Shown here in pieces: positions 36,262 to 44,839 of a stretch of 64,000 nt of DNA. This DNA is from Streptomyces sp. NBC_00083. GTDB lineage: Bacteria > Actinomycetota > Actinomycetes > Streptomycetales > Streptomycetaceae. Made by a program: the position numbers and the translations under genes. The number at the start of each line of letters is the position of its first letter. Position 1 is the stretch's first letter. Location of the stretch: assembly GCF_026343295.1 (NCBI RefSeq), contig NZ_JAPELY010000003.1, positions 868,001-932,000 on the forward strand, given 5' to 3'. Under the pieces are notes generated by a model that worked only from the letters and a program-made list of their open reading frames with translations, was not told the DNA's origin and did no database searches.

Positions 36262-37091
36262 CGCACACCGCCCTCGGAAGGGCGGGTCAGTTCGATGCGG
36301 ACTTCCTCGGCGAGGCGCAGCGCCATGTGCCGCCGCCACTGAGGCAGTCCGTGGATGTCGTCGTACCAGTCCTCGTCGGCGATGTGCGTGTAGATCGCCC
36401 GCTGGAGCTCGCCCCGCTCGGGCGGGAGCGGGAACCAGAAGCGGAACGGGCGGACGGTCGCCGCGCTGACCGTCACCGCCATCGAGCCGTCCGCCGCGTC
36501 GAGCGTCCCGATGACCAGGGCGCCCGAGCGGCCGAGCCCGTACAGCGACGCCTGCCGGAAGGCCGTGCGGCAGGCGAGGGCACGTGCGGGGAGCGTGACC
36601 GAGCGGAGCAGTTCGCCCTCGCCGAGGTCCTTGACGCCCGCGCCCCGGATGAAGTCGACGACCCGCACGTCGCGCACGGCACCCGCCTGCGACTGGAGCA
36701 GGCAGTTGCCGTCGAGTGCGGCGGCCAGGGAGATGACGGGCCCGGCAGGGAGCCCGTTGCACAGGTTCCCGCCGACGGTGGCCATGTTCCAGATCTTGAA
36801 CGAGGCGAGGAAGGCGCGGCAGCACTGCTCGAAGAGGGGCGCGGACGCCACGGGCAGCGCCCGCCCGAACCGGTAGAGCTGGGCGATGGTGCAGGTGGCC
36901 GCGATCTTCAGCGAGCCGTCCGCGCCCAGGGTCAGCGGATCCCAGCCCATCCGGCTCAGATCCACGAGACGCCGCAGATGCGGCTGCGGCTCGGAGAACA
37001 GATACGTGCCCCCGCCGAGCCACGCGTCTCCCGTCTGCCAGGGTTCACGGAGCCGCGCGTCCCGTACGTCCATCACGGTGTTCAGATCCAT
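36258..37091 (-). CDS. FAD-binding subunit of the Mo hydroxylase (CoxM type)
   Basis: Protein of 277 aa. FAD-binding PCMH/CO-dehydrogenase flavoprotein domain: DAWLGGGTYLFSEPQPHLRR, LKIAATCTIAQLY, and the signature IWNMATVGGNLCNGLPAGPVI. A C-terminal CO_deh_flav_C domain follows from ~170. It passes electrons from the 2Fe-2S clusters of its partner to NAD or another acceptor. The ATG has GTGGAGAGAC upstream and the gene is the first of a two-gene coupled operon. No molybdenum-cofactor chaperone (XdhC) is visible in the window. Confidence 0.9.
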   Translation of the reverse strand: MDLNTVMDVRDARLREPWQTGDAWLGGGTYLFSEPQPHLRRLVDLSRMGWDPLTLGADGSLKIAATCTIAQLYRFGRALPVASAPLFEQCCRAFLASFKIWNMATVGGNLCNGLPAGPVISLAAALDGNCLLQSQAGAVRDVRVVDFIRGAGVKDLGEGELLRSVTLPARALACRTAFRQASLYGLGRSGALVIGTLDAADGSMAVTVSAATVRPFRFWFPLPPERGELQRAIYTHIADEDWYDDIHGLPQWRRHMALRLAEEVRIELTRPSEGGVR

Positions 37092-37232
37092 GTCTCTCCA
37101 CGCCCTTCGACCACTGCATCCAGGCCAGTGAAGCCCGGAGCGAGGCCGAAAACGACTGGTTCGGCGCACGGAAAACAGCGGCGCGGGGGCATGCGCATTG
37201 GATGATTCACCAGGTGGTGCCCGGCCCGGGGG

Positions 37233-37874
37233 TCAGCCCCGCGGGCCGGCGGTGCGGGCTTCGGCGGCGCTCTTCAGGTCCCGCAGCCAGGCGTCGAGGC
37301 CCGTGCGGAGGATGTCGGTGGCTGCGGGCACGTTGGCGTCGACCTGCGGGCCGGTGTGGGTCTCCTCGGTGCGTACGAGGACGCCGCCCCTGACCTTGGT
37401 GAAGTTCCATACGTGGACGCCGTCGATGTGCAGCCCCTCGCCGGTCGCGGGCCCCGTCCAGCGGATGCAGGAGCCGCGCTCCACCTGCCGGACGGTGGAG
37501 GTGATGTCCAACTCGGTGGCCGGGGTCGACGGGTTGGGCGGCACCGGGGTCGTCCAGTGGAACGCGGACCCCGCGCGGAAGGGGCCGTGGTCGAGGCGTT
37601 CCGCGGTCGAGACGGCGCCCTGCCAGGACGGCCAGCGAGCGACGTCGGTCTGCAGCTTCCAGATGGTGCCGAGGGACGCGTGGATGACGGTCTCGGTGCG
37701 GTAGCGGACGTGGGCGCCGGGGTCGACGCCCTGGCCGCGGCAGGTGAGCGGCTCGGCCGGGCGGGAGGAGGCCGCCCCTGCGGGCGCCACGGCCGTGGCG
37801 AGGAGCCCGGCGACGAGCGGGAGGGTGACGAGCGCGGCCCGGGTGCCGTTGCCGCGCGGGGTGAACAGGGACAT
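37233..37874 (-). CDS. Secreted SRPBCC (START-like) protein
   Basis: Protein of 213 aa with a signal peptide (LVTLPLVAGLLATAVAPAGAA, cleavage near 35). The mature part is a polyketide cyclase/SRPBCC fold: TETVIHASLGTIWKLQTDVARWPSWQGAVSTAERL and the C-terminal helix region TDILRTGLDAWLRDLK. Most SRPBCC proteins are cytoplasmic, so export is unusual; a lipid- or hydrophobic-ligand-carrying role outside the membrane is plausible. It has GAAGGAGCTCCCC before the ATG and its promoter (TTGACG, 18 bp, TATAAC) lies between two operators of the divergent TetR. Confidence 0.85.
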   Translation of the reverse strand: MSLFTPRGNGTRAALVTLPLVAGLLATAVAPAGAASSRPAEPLTCRGQGVDPGAHVRYRTETVIHASLGTIWKLQTDVARWPSWQGAVSTAERLDHGPFRAGSAFHWTTPVPPNPSTPATELDITSTVRQVERGSCIRWTGPATGEGLHIDGVHVWNFTKVRGGVLVRTEETHTGPQVDANVPAATDILRTGLDAWLRDLKSAAEARTAGPRG

Positions 37875-37930
37875 GGGGAGCTCCTTCGAGAGAGGGTGTC
37901 TTCGGGTGCGTGTTATGTGGCTTGCCGTTC

Positions 37931-37990
37931 GTTAGAAGTTATAACGCTCGCGAAAACGGCTCGTCAAGAGGGTTCGTGATAGCCTCTAAC
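37931..37990. promoter_or_regulatory. SRPBCC promoter with two 15-bp TetR-type operators
   Basis: Operator 1, GTTAGAAGTTATAAC at 37931-37945, is a palindrome (GTTA-n-AA-n-TT-n-TAAC). Operator 2, GTGATAGCCTCTAAC at 37976-37990, is the same motif inverted (12 of 15 identical to operator 1 when reversed). On the leftward strand TTGACG (37967-37962) and TATAAC (37943-37938), 18 bp apart, form a promoter whose -10 lies inside operator 1. The centres are 45 bp apart. This is the layout expected for autorepression plus repression of the secreted SRPBCC gene. Confidence 0.7.
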
Positions 37991-38038
37991 TAACAATCTT
38001 CCTTATAGCGCACCGGGGGAAGGAGGGGGTGACACCGC

Positions 38039-38698
38039 ATGGCGCGACCCGATATGAACCCGCTCGGCGCGGCGCCCGGCCGGCCCGTCGGCGCGCACGT
38101 GCCGCGCTCGCCGCGCGAGCGCTACCGCGAGCAGGTGCGCGAGGAGATCAAGCGGTACGCGTGGGAGCAGATCGCCACCGCAGGGGCCGGGGCGCTCTCG
38201 CTCAACGCCATCGCCAAGCGGATGGGCCTGAGCGGGCCGGCTCTCTACCGCTACTTCGCCGGCCGTGACGAACTGATCGCCGAACTCGTCGACGACGCAT
38301 ACCGCGGCCTCGCCGACGCGCTGAGCGCGCCCTCGGGCCCCGGCGCGGACCTCGCCGCCCTCGCCCGGACCCTGCGCGGCTGGGCCCTCGACGACCCGCA
38401 CCGCTACCTCCTCGTGTGCGGCACCCCGGTCCCGGGGCGCCCGTCGCCCGCTGCCACCGCGATCGCCGACATCGTCATGGCCCCGCTGCTGGAGGCCTGC
38501 GAGGCGGAGCCGTCCCGTACGCCCCTGACCGCCCAGGCCGCCCGCCGTCGGGCGCTGACCGTCTGGACCCGGCTGCACGGCGTCCTGTCCCTGGAAGTCG
38601 CCGGCCACTTCGCGGGCATGGGATTCGACCCCGCGCGCGTCTACGAAGCCGAGCTGCGGCAACTGCTCGCCGAGAGCGCCGACTTGCCTGCCCCCTGA
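38039..38698 (+). CDS. TetR-family repressor
   Basis: Protein of 219 aa. The N-terminal helix-turn-helix (about 35-80) reads YAWEQIATAGAGALSLNAIAKRMGLSGPALYRYFAGRDEL, classic TetR. The remaining ~140 residues form the TetR C-terminal ligand domain of the TetR_C_13/WHG type (ALTVWTRLHGVLSLEVAGHF). The ATG has GAAGGAGGGGG upstream. It is divergent from the secreted SRPBCC gene; two palindromes between them are its probable binding sites. It converges on a LysR gene with one base between the stop codons. Confidence 0.93.
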   Translation: MARPDMNPLGAAPGRPVGAHVPRSPRERYREQVREEIKRYAWEQIATAGAGALSLNAIAKRMGLSGPALYRYFAGRDELIAELVDDAYRGLADALSAPSGPGADLAALARTLRGWALDDPHRYLLVCGTPVPGRPSPAATAIADIVMAPLLEACEAEPSRTPLTAQAARRRALTVWTRLHGVLSLEVAGHFAGMGFDPARVYEAELRQLLAESADLPAP

Positions 38699-38699
38699 G

Positions 38700-39614
38700 T
38701 CAGTTGAGCGGACGCGCGACGGCTCGGGCCAGGGCGGACCGGCAGGCCCGCAGGGCAGGGTGGGCACTGCTACCGCGGCGTACGACGGTGAAGACGCGGC
38801 GGATGCCCCGCCCGTGGGGGAGCGGATGGAGCGGGACGGTCGGCCGGCGGCCGCTCCAGACCAGCTCGGGCAGGAACGCCGCCGCGTGCCGCTGCTCGAC
38901 CAGGCGGAGGTGGAGCAGGAGATCGGGGCTCTCGAACCGTACGTCGGGTTCGAACCCGGCATCGCGGCACAGGGCCGTCGCCCAGCGCCGGGCGGTGGTC
39001 CCCTCGGGCTCCATGACCCATGGATGACGGGCGAGTCGGCGCAGCGCGGCGGCCGGATCCCCGCGTGTCGACGGGTCGGCCGCGTTCGGGGACGCGAGGT
39101 GCAGCGCGTCGTCGAGCAGGTCCTCCTCTTCGAGGTCCGCCGGGCGCGGGGCGGGGTCCCCCGGGTACTCCTCGGCGACCACCAGGTCGAAGTCGCGTGC
39201 CTGGAGGGCGGGGAGCGCGCTCTCCGGCTCCAACTGGGTGACATGGACGCGGAGTTGTGGATGACGGTCGCGCAGCAGGCCGAGCGCGGTGGGTACCAGC
39301 GCGAGGGCCGCCGTCTGGAACGAGGCGATGCGCAGGGTGCCGGTGAGGTCGGCGAGGGAGGTGGCGATCTCCGCCTCCGCGCGGTCCAGCCGTTCCAGGA
39401 CCGCCTCGGTGTGGCCGACGAGGATCTCCGCCTGCTCCGTCAGGCGCACGCGCCTGCCGACCCGTTCGAGGAGCGGCACCCCGACCTCCGCCTCCAGTTG
39501 AGAGAGCTGCTGGGAGACGGAGGACGGGGCGTAGGACAGGGCGGCGGCGACTGCCGCGAGCGTGCCGCGGTACTTGAGCTCGCGCAGGAGGCGCAGTCGG
39601 TGCAGATCGAACAT
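38700..39614 (-). CDS. LysR-family regulator, probably of the ammonia-lyase gene
   Basis: Protein of 304 aa. Winged helix at 1-60 (LHRLRLLRELKYRGTLAAVA, APSSVSQQLSQLEAEVGVPLLERVGRRVRLT) followed by a substrate-binding domain. This ArgP/IlvY-like subgroup often senses amino acids. It is divergent by 82 bp from the diaminopropionate ammonia-lyase-like gene, and control of that gene in response to an amino acid is the obvious inference. Confidence 0.92.
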   Translation of the reverse strand: MFDLHRLRLLRELKYRGTLAAVAAALSYAPSSVSQQLSQLEAEVGVPLLERVGRRVRLTEQAEILVGHTEAVLERLDRAEAEIATSLADLTGTLRIASFQTAALALVPTALGLLRDRHPQLRVHVTQLEPESALPALQARDFDLVVAEEYPGDPAPRPADLEEEDLLDDALHLASPNAADPSTRGDPAAALRRLARHPWVMEPEGTTARRWATALCRDAGFEPDVRFESPDLLLHLRLVEQRHAAAFLPELVWSGRRPTVPLHPLPHGRGIRRVFTVVRRGSSAHPALRACRSALARAVARPLN

Positions 39615-39696
39615 GGGCGGCCCGCTCCACTCGCCGTCGCGGGGCGCCGGCCGTTGTCGATCCCGTCGAATCGTCCGACGAGTATAGGTCGGAAAC

Positions 39697-40866
39697 ATGA
39701 GCTGGACCGAAGCACCGTGCGGGCCGCACCCTGGGCAGGTGCCTCAGAACACCGCATCCCTTCGCGCCCTGCCCCTGCCCTGGTCCGCCCGCACCGGTGC
39801 CCGAACCTGGCGGTGCGGACCCGCACCGGCGGAGGTGCGTGACTTCCACGCCGCGCTGCCCGGCTACGCCGCAACTCCGCTTGTTGAACTCCCCTCCCTC
39901 GCAGCCGAGTTGGGGCTCGGGCGGGTCTTCGTCAAGGATGAGTCGTCGCGTCTCGGGCTGCCCGCGTTCAAGGTGCTGGGGGCGTCGTGGGCGGTGCGGC
40001 GCGTCCTCGCCGAGCGGGACGCGAGCGGCGAAGGGGAGGGCCCGGTCACGCTGGTGACCGCCACCGACGGCAACCACGGCCGCGCCGTGGCCCGCGTGGC
40101 CCGGCTGCTCGGCCAGAACGCCCGCGTCTTCGTGCCGCGCGGTGTCCATCCGCGGGCGGTCTCCGCCATCGCATCGGAGGGCGCTTCGGTCACCGAGGTG
40201 GCCGGTCCCTACGACGACGCGGTACGCCTCGCGGCGCAGGCCGCCGCGGAGCCCGGCGCGGTCCTGGTCCAGGACACGGCCTGGCCCGGCTACGAGCGGA
40301 TCCCGGGGTGGATCGTCGAGGGCTACTCCACGCTCTGCACCGAGATCGACGAGCAGCTGGCCGCGCGGGGGGCCGGCGCGGGGCCCGACCTGGTCGCCGT
40401 GCCGGTGGGTGTGGGCTCGCTGGCCCAAGCCGTCGTGACGCACTACCGCAGCCGCCCTTCCGGGCACGCTCCGGCGCTGCTCTCGGTCGAACCCGAGGCC
40501 GCGGCCTGCGTCCTGCGGAGCCTCACGCGGGGGGCACCCGTCAGCGTCACCACGGGCGACACCGCCATGGCCGGACTCAACTGCGGTACCCCGTCCAGCA
40601 TCGCCTGGCCCTACCTGCGCGACGGCCTGGACGCCGCGGTCGCCGTCTCCGACGCCGCCGCCTCCCGCGCGACGACTCGCCTCGCGTCCCACGGAGTCTC
40701 CTCCGGCCCGTGCGGCGCCGCGGCCCTCGCCGGCCTCGAAGCCGCACTCACCGGGCCGGGCGCGGACGAACGCCGCGCGGTGTTGGGGCTCGGGCCGTCG
40801 TCGGTGGTCGTACTCCTGAGTACGGAGGGGGTTGCGGCGAATCCGGGTGCGGTGGAAGGGAGTTGA
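39697..40866 (+). CDS. Diaminopropionate ammonia-lyase-like PLP enzyme
   Basis: Protein of 389 aa, fold type II PLP enzyme. The PLP lysine is K92 in LPAFKVLGASWA, as in DpaL (AFKxLG). The phosphate/substrate loop is TATDGNHGRAVAR, and the tetraglycine-like loop is VPVGVGSLAQAVV. The signature AGLNCGTPS also belongs to diaminopropionate ammonia-lyases. It would break 2,3-diaminopropionate (or serine/threonine) to pyruvate and ammonia. The ATG has only a weak ribosome site. Diaminopropionate is a building block of several peptide antibiotics, so the gene may serve degradation or resistance. It is regulated by the divergent LysR, presumably. Confidence 0.88.
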   Translation: MSWTEAPCGPHPGQVPQNTASLRALPLPWSARTGARTWRCGPAPAEVRDFHAALPGYAATPLVELPSLAAELGLGRVFVKDESSRLGLPAFKVLGASWAVRRVLAERDASGEGEGPVTLVTATDGNHGRAVARVARLLGQNARVFVPRGVHPRAVSAIASEGASVTEVAGPYDDAVRLAAQAAAEPGAVLVQDTAWPGYERIPGWIVEGYSTLCTEIDEQLAARGAGAGPDLVAVPVGVGSLAQAVVTHYRSRPSGHAPALLSVEPEAAACVLRSLTRGAPVSVTTGDTAMAGLNCGTPSSIAWPYLRDGLDAAVAVSDAAASRATTRLASHGVSSGPCGAAALAGLEAALTGPGADERRAVLGLGPSSVVVLLSTEGVAANPGAVEGS

Positions 40867-41027
40867 CGACGTGCTCGGGGCCGGGGGCGTGGCCTCGGTG
40901 GCGGCGTGTCGATGGCGACCGGGGCGGGTCGCGGCCGGAGCGGCGGGATTGCAGGCACCCGGTCGACGCACCGGCAGGGCGCTGCGGCGGGTGGCGCCGC
41001 CGGGGGTTGGGTGCGGACCGTGCTGGG

Positions 41028-41053
41028 CTGGTCGCGCAGTTCCCCGCGCCCCT
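41028..41053 (+). repeat. Interspersed GC-rich element, copy 1
   Basis: CTGGTCGCGCAGTTCCCCGC plus GCCCC, 25 bp identical to copy 2 at 41219-41244. I recall this sequence as a common interspersed element in Streptomyces intergenic regions. The function is unknown; it may be part of terminators or small RNAs. Confidence 0.75.
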
Positions 41054-41218
41054 GGGTGGGGTGCCCTGGGCTCTGGGCGGCATGCCCGGCCGAGGCGGCC
41101 TCGGCGGGCTGGCGGCGTTGCGGCGTTGGGGAGTTCGAGGACGAGCGCCTTTGCAGCCGGGCAGGGGGTCCGGGGCGGAGCCCCAGGGGGCCGTTCTCAG
41201 GGTGCGGATCGTGCGTGC

Positions 41219-41244
41219 CTGGTCGCGCAGTTCCCCGCGCCCCC
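41219..41244 (+). repeat. Interspersed GC-rich element, copy 2
   Basis: Identical to copy 1 over 25 bp. Between the copies lies a GC hairpin (ggggcggagcccc, about 41173-41185) of a type also frequent in Streptomyces. The whole 40867-41451 gap holds no credible gene. Confidence 0.75.
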
Positions 41245-41257
41245 AAACCAGTTGGTG

Positions 41258-41358
41258 CCGGACGGTGTGGATGGCTCCTGCCCGGCTGGCGCGAGGCGTC
41301 CCGCCGGGCCGGCGCCGCACCAGCCGGACGGTGTGGGTAGCGTCTGTCCGTCTGGTGC
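41258..41358. repeat. Imperfect ~35-bp direct repeat
   Basis: CCGGACGGTGTGG at 41258 and 41324 begins two related ~35-bp segments (41258-41292, 41324-41358) that drift after the first 13 bases. They lie ~100 bp upstream of the nitrobindin-like gene. Confidence 0.55.
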
Positions 41359-41451
41359 AGGGGGGCGTTCGCGAAGTGGAGGGCGTTTCCTTCTAGGGGC
41401 GACACCCTAGGCTTTGGTCCGGTATCGACCCCCGACCCAGGAGCGCCCACC

Positions 41452-42027
41452 GTGTTCGACCCCGCACCGGAACTCCCCTACCCCGACGCCCACCGCCCGG
41501 ACGCCGCGCCCGCGCCGCACGCGCTGCTCGCGCCCGTCCTCGGCTTCCTGGGCACCTGGTACGGCACCGGCGAGGGCGGCTACCCGACGCTCGACGGGGA
41601 CTTCGCCTACGCGCAGGAAGTCACCTTCACCCACGACGGCCGTCCGTTCCTGCACTACCAGGCGCGGGCCTGGCTCATCGGTGAGGACGGCGCGCCCCTG
41701 CGCCCGTCGGCGCGTGAGAGCGGCTGGTGGCGGCTCCAGGCCGACGGACGAGTGGAGGCCCTCATCACCCAGCCCACCGGCATCGCGGAGATCGCGGTCG
41801 GCGAGGCGAGCGGCACGTCGGTGGAGTTCACCACCCGCGAGGTGGCCCTCACCCCGACCGCGAAGGAGGTCGACGCCACCCGCCGCCGCTACGAGCTGAC
41901 CGACGACACCACGCTGACCTTCACGCACGACCTGGCCGCGATCGGCCGCCCCCTCCAGCACCACCTCACGGCGGTCCTGCGCCGGACCTCGCTCAGCAGG
42001 GAGTCGAAGGGCCGCTCTGACGGGTGA
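41452..42027 (+). CDS. Nitrobindin-like heme-binding beta-barrel protein (DUF1794)
   Basis: Protein of 191 aa from GTG preceded by AGGAG. The N-terminal GFLGTWYGTGEGGYPTL is the nitrobindin GxWxGxGxGxY(P)T signature, and the C-terminal strand FTHDLAAIGRPLQHHLTAVL supplies the histidine region that holds heme. The family comprises small lipocalin-like barrels that bind ferric heme and interact with nitric oxide or peroxynitrite. It is cytoplasmic. Its 3' end overlaps the convergent kinase gene by 35 bp. Confidence 0.9.
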   Translation: MFDPAPELPYPDAHRPDAAPAPHALLAPVLGFLGTWYGTGEGGYPTLDGDFAYAQEVTFTHDGRPFLHYQARAWLIGEDGAPLRPSARESGWWRLQADGRVEALITQPTGIAEIAVGEASGTSVEFTTREVALTPTAKEVDATRRRYELTDDTTLTFTHDLAAIGRPLQHHLTAVLRRTSLSRESKGRSDG

Positions 42028-43687
42028 TGTTGTCGGCCGACATCCACCCCATGGTGTTCGAACCCGACAGCCGCACATAAATCCATCTGTTGCCATAGGC
42101 GTTGCTCACATAGCAGTGGTACCAGAGCTTCGTTCCGGACTTGACCGCCGAGACCGCCGGGCACACCTGGTACGGCCCGGTCTCCAGGTGGTAGTCCCCG
42201 GCCATGTACGCGTACGAGCCCGGAGCCGGGTCCCGGTGGCTCCAGCCGTCACAACTCGTCGACACCGAACCGGGTTTGCCCGACGCCGCTCCGGACGCCG
42301 GTTTCGATGCCGATGGCTTCGCGCTGCTGCCGGGCGGTGTGCTCGGCTTCGCCGTGGAGCCCGGCCGGTGCGAGCCGGAGGCCGACGGCGTGGCGGGGGA
42401 GGCCGCGGATGCCGTGGCACCCGGGGTGATGTCCTCGCCGAGCGGGAGGTCGGCCTGGTTCGCATCGTCACCGGCCACCGGAGTGCTGCTCGCCGATCCG
42501 GGCGATGCCAGTGCACCTGAGCCCGTGGGAGTGCCCGCTCCCTCGGCGTCGTGGCCGGTGGCGAGGGCGTACGTGATCCCGCCCCCGGCAAGCACCACGG
42601 CGGCCGCCGCGGCGACGACGGCCGTACGACGAGAGCGTCGCCGCCGGTTCGCCGTACGGAGCCCAGCCGGCACGGTGCCCGGCGGCACGGACGGCACGTC
42701 GTGGCCGGCCTGCGCCTGTTGCGGGTACGCCGTGCCGCCGGGCACCGGAGCCGGCACCGAACCCGCTACCGGCGTCGCGACCGGCACCGGCGTGGCAGGC
42801 GGAGGTGGCCCGAAGGAGCCCTCCCGGCCGCTCGCCGCCACCCGTTCCAGCATCCGGCGCGCCTCATCGGCGGTCGGCCGGTGCTCCGGTTCCTTCGCCA
42901 TGAACGCTTCGAGGACCGGCGTCAGCGCCCCCGCCCGCCGCGCCGGCGGGAGCGGATCGGTGACGATCGCCGACAGCGTGGACCACACCGATGTCCGGCG
43001 GAACGGCGGTGTGCCTTCGACCGCCGCGTACAGCGCCATGCCGAGCGACCAGATGTCGGACGCGGGCCCCGGCTCCCGGCCCTGAGCGCGTTCGGGAGGA
43101 AGGAAGTCGAGCGAGCCGACCAGCTCACCGCTGCGGGTCAGCTTGGCCATGGCCTCGTCGCCGGTGGCCTCCATGGTGGCGATGCCGAAGTCGGTGAGCA
43201 CCACGCGCCCGCCGCGCTCCAGCAGGATGTTGCCCGGCTTCACGTCCCGGTGCAGCACTCCGGCCCGATGGGCGGCGTCGAGCGCGTCCATCACCTGGGC
43301 GCCGATCGCCGCGGCCTCGCGCGGATCGAGCGCGCCGCGCTCGGCAAGCACGTCGTCGAGCGAGGGGCCGTCGACAAGTTCCATCACGATGACCGGGAGG
43401 CCGTCCTGCTCGGTCACGTCGTGCACCGTGACCACACCGCTGTGTCTGATCCGGGCCGCGGCCTGCGCCTCCCGGCGCATCCGCGCCCGCAGATCGGCGA
43501 GTTCGGGCGCGGAGACGTCGGTGTAGGCGCGGAGGATCTTGACGGCGACCTCCCGGTCGAGCAACTCGTCGACGGCCTTGGCGACGACGCCCATGCCGCC
43601 GCGCCCGATCGTCGAGGTCACCCGGTAGCGCCCTCCCAGCAGTCTGCCGCTCACTCCACCGTCGTTGTTCGCTTCCCCCGCTGACAC
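41993..43687 (-). CDS. Transmembrane Ser/Thr protein kinase (Hanks type) with SH3-like extracellular domain
   Basis: Protein of 564 aa from GTG with GGAG six bases upstream. Kinase motifs are complete: GRGGMG (28-33), Lys50, HRDVKPGN (146-153), DFG (166-168) and a PPE-like activation segment end. A Pro/Ala linker precedes one membrane helix (RRTAVVAAAAAVVLAGGGITYAL, ~370-390). The outside part is a Ser/Pro/Ala stalk and a cysteine-containing SH3b-like domain (DYHLETGPYQVCPAVSAVK, LWYHCYVSNAYGNRWIYVRL). That domain, not PASTA repeats, probably senses wall or ligand. Targets are not deducible. Confidence 0.9.
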   Translation of the reverse strand: MSAGEANNDGGVSGRLLGGRYRVTSTIGRGGMGVVAKAVDELLDREVAVKILRAYTDVSAPELADLRARMRREAQAAARIRHSGVVTVHDVTEQDGLPVIVMELVDGPSLDDVLAERGALDPREAAAIGAQVMDALDAAHRAGVLHRDVKPGNILLERGGRVVLTDFGIATMEATGDEAMAKLTRSGELVGSLDFLPPERAQGREPGPASDIWSLGMALYAAVEGTPPFRRTSVWSTLSAIVTDPLPPARRAGALTPVLEAFMAKEPEHRPTADEARRMLERVAASGREGSFGPPPPATPVPVATPVAGSVPAPVPGGTAYPQQAQAGHDVPSVPPGTVPAGLRTANRRRRSRRTAVVAAAAAVVLAGGGITYALATGHDAEGAGTPTGSGALASPGSASSTPVAGDDANQADLPLGEDITPGATASAASPATPSASGSHRPGSTAKPSTPPGSSAKPSASKPASGAASGKPGSVSTSCDGWSHRDPAPGSYAYMAGDYHLETGPYQVCPAVSAVKSGTKLWYHCYVSNAYGNRWIYVRLSGSNTMGWMSADNITRQSGPSTPC

Positions 43688-44149
43688 CGCACGCTCCGTT
43701 CCCCGGCGGCCGCCCTTACACGGCCCGCGGCCCCAGAGTAGACGTACGGTCGTACGCTCCCACCAGCGCCTATGGGGGCTGGTCCCGGACGCGCGCCCAT
43801 GGCATCCGTCCCCACGTGCGACCGTCAAAACACCCTGCACCGGGCCGTGTTGCCCCGTCGGCCTTCCACGGGGCGTCCCGGATGTTCCGTTGGCGCCGAC
43901 GAGTCGGCCGATCCGTACGCGAAGACCCTCGGACGGGCCGGATGTGCCGACCCGCTCGCCCTTCTGACCTGTGGGGATCGACATCCGTGGAGGCGGCGCG
44001 AGACGAGGTCACCGCGCGCCACGAGGTCTCCCGCTCCCCATTCCCGTCCGCCGATCCGGGGTTTGGCTCTGGCCTTGGTGGCTACCCGGTGTGATGAGTC
44101 CTTCCTGGGCTACCCCTCGCGAGACTGACGAGAAGAGGACAGGCCTGAC
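43688..44149. other. Intergenic region without a supported gene
   Basis: About 460 bp between the divergent kinase and the charged-tail protein pair. The promoters must be here. The overlapping open frames on both strands have no domain-like content. Confidence 0.45.
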
Positions 44150-44839
44150 ATGAACAATCGCATGGGATTGGGGCTCGCGGTGGGCGCGGGCTATCTGCTG
44201 GGACGTACGAAGAAGGCGAAGCTGGCCTTCGGCATCGGCACCTTGGTCATGGGCAAGCGCCTGCAACTGAACCCACGGGCCATCGCGGACTTCGCCGCGG
44301 CGCAACTGTCGGCGAACCCGCAGTTCAAGGAGATCGGTGACCAGCTGAAGGGGGATCTGCGCGGCGTCGGCAAGGCCGCGACCGGCGCGATCCTCAACCG
44401 GCAGCTCGAAGGCCTGGCCGACCGGCTGCACGACCGCACGCTCGGTGTGCAGGACCGCATGTCCGGCGTGATCTCCGGCGAGACCCTTTCGCGGGACGAC
44501 GAGGACGAAGAGGGCGAAGAGGAGGAGGGTGTGGACGAGGAGTCCGACGGCGGGGACGACGCTCCCGCCAAGTCGTCTTCGCGTTCCTCCTCCCGGTCGT
44601 CCTCCGGGCGGTCGGCTTCGGGCCGCTCGTCCTCGGGGCGCTCGTCGTCCCGGTCGTCCGGCAGCGGGACGGCGTCCAAGTCCCGCTCCGCGGGCGGTAC
44701 GGCCGCCAAGTCGGCGTCGTCCAAGGCCTCCACGGCCAAGAAGACGGCGAAGACCGCCACGCAGCGCACGGCGAAGCGCGCCCCGGCCAAGAAGACCGCG
44801 AGCCGTCGCACCGGCAAGGGTGGTGACGACCGTGGCTGA
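44150..44839 (+). CDS. Gas-vesicle-accessory-like protein with basic Ser/Lys tail
   Basis: Protein of 229 aa. The N-terminus, MGLGLAVGAGYLLGRTKKAK then LAFGIGTLVMGKRL, has a glycine-rich hydrophobic stretch, followed by a helical region (FAAAQLSANPQFKEIGDQLKG). Then comes an acidic block (~115-135), a Ser/Arg run (SSSRSSSRSSSGRSASGRSS) and a Lys/Ala-rich histone H1-like tail to the end. It resembles the GvpY-type protein of Streptomyces gas-vesicle clusters as I remember it, though no gvpA, gvpF or other gvp gene is present here. The next gene overlaps by 8 bp, so both proteins are made together. Confidence 0.75.
   Translation: MNNRMGLGLAVGAGYLLGRTKKAKLAFGIGTLVMGKRLQLNPRAIADFAAAQLSANPQFKEIGDQLKGDLRGVGKAATGAILNRQLEGLADRLHDRTLGVQDRMSGVISGETLSRDDEDEEGEEEEGVDEESDGGDDAPAKSSSRSSSRSSSGRSASGRSSSGRSSSRSSGSGTASKSRSAGGTAAKSASSKASTAKKTAKTATQRTAKRAPAKKTASRRTGKGGDDRG

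Noticed and set aside
41028..41244. Insertion sequence or transposon ends
   Set aside because: Copies are direct, 25 bp, without transposase or target-site duplication; they fit a common interspersed element.
44150..44839. DNA primase
   Set aside because: Ser/Lys-rich tails of this type are sometimes labelled so by low-complexity matches, but there is no primase catalytic domain.
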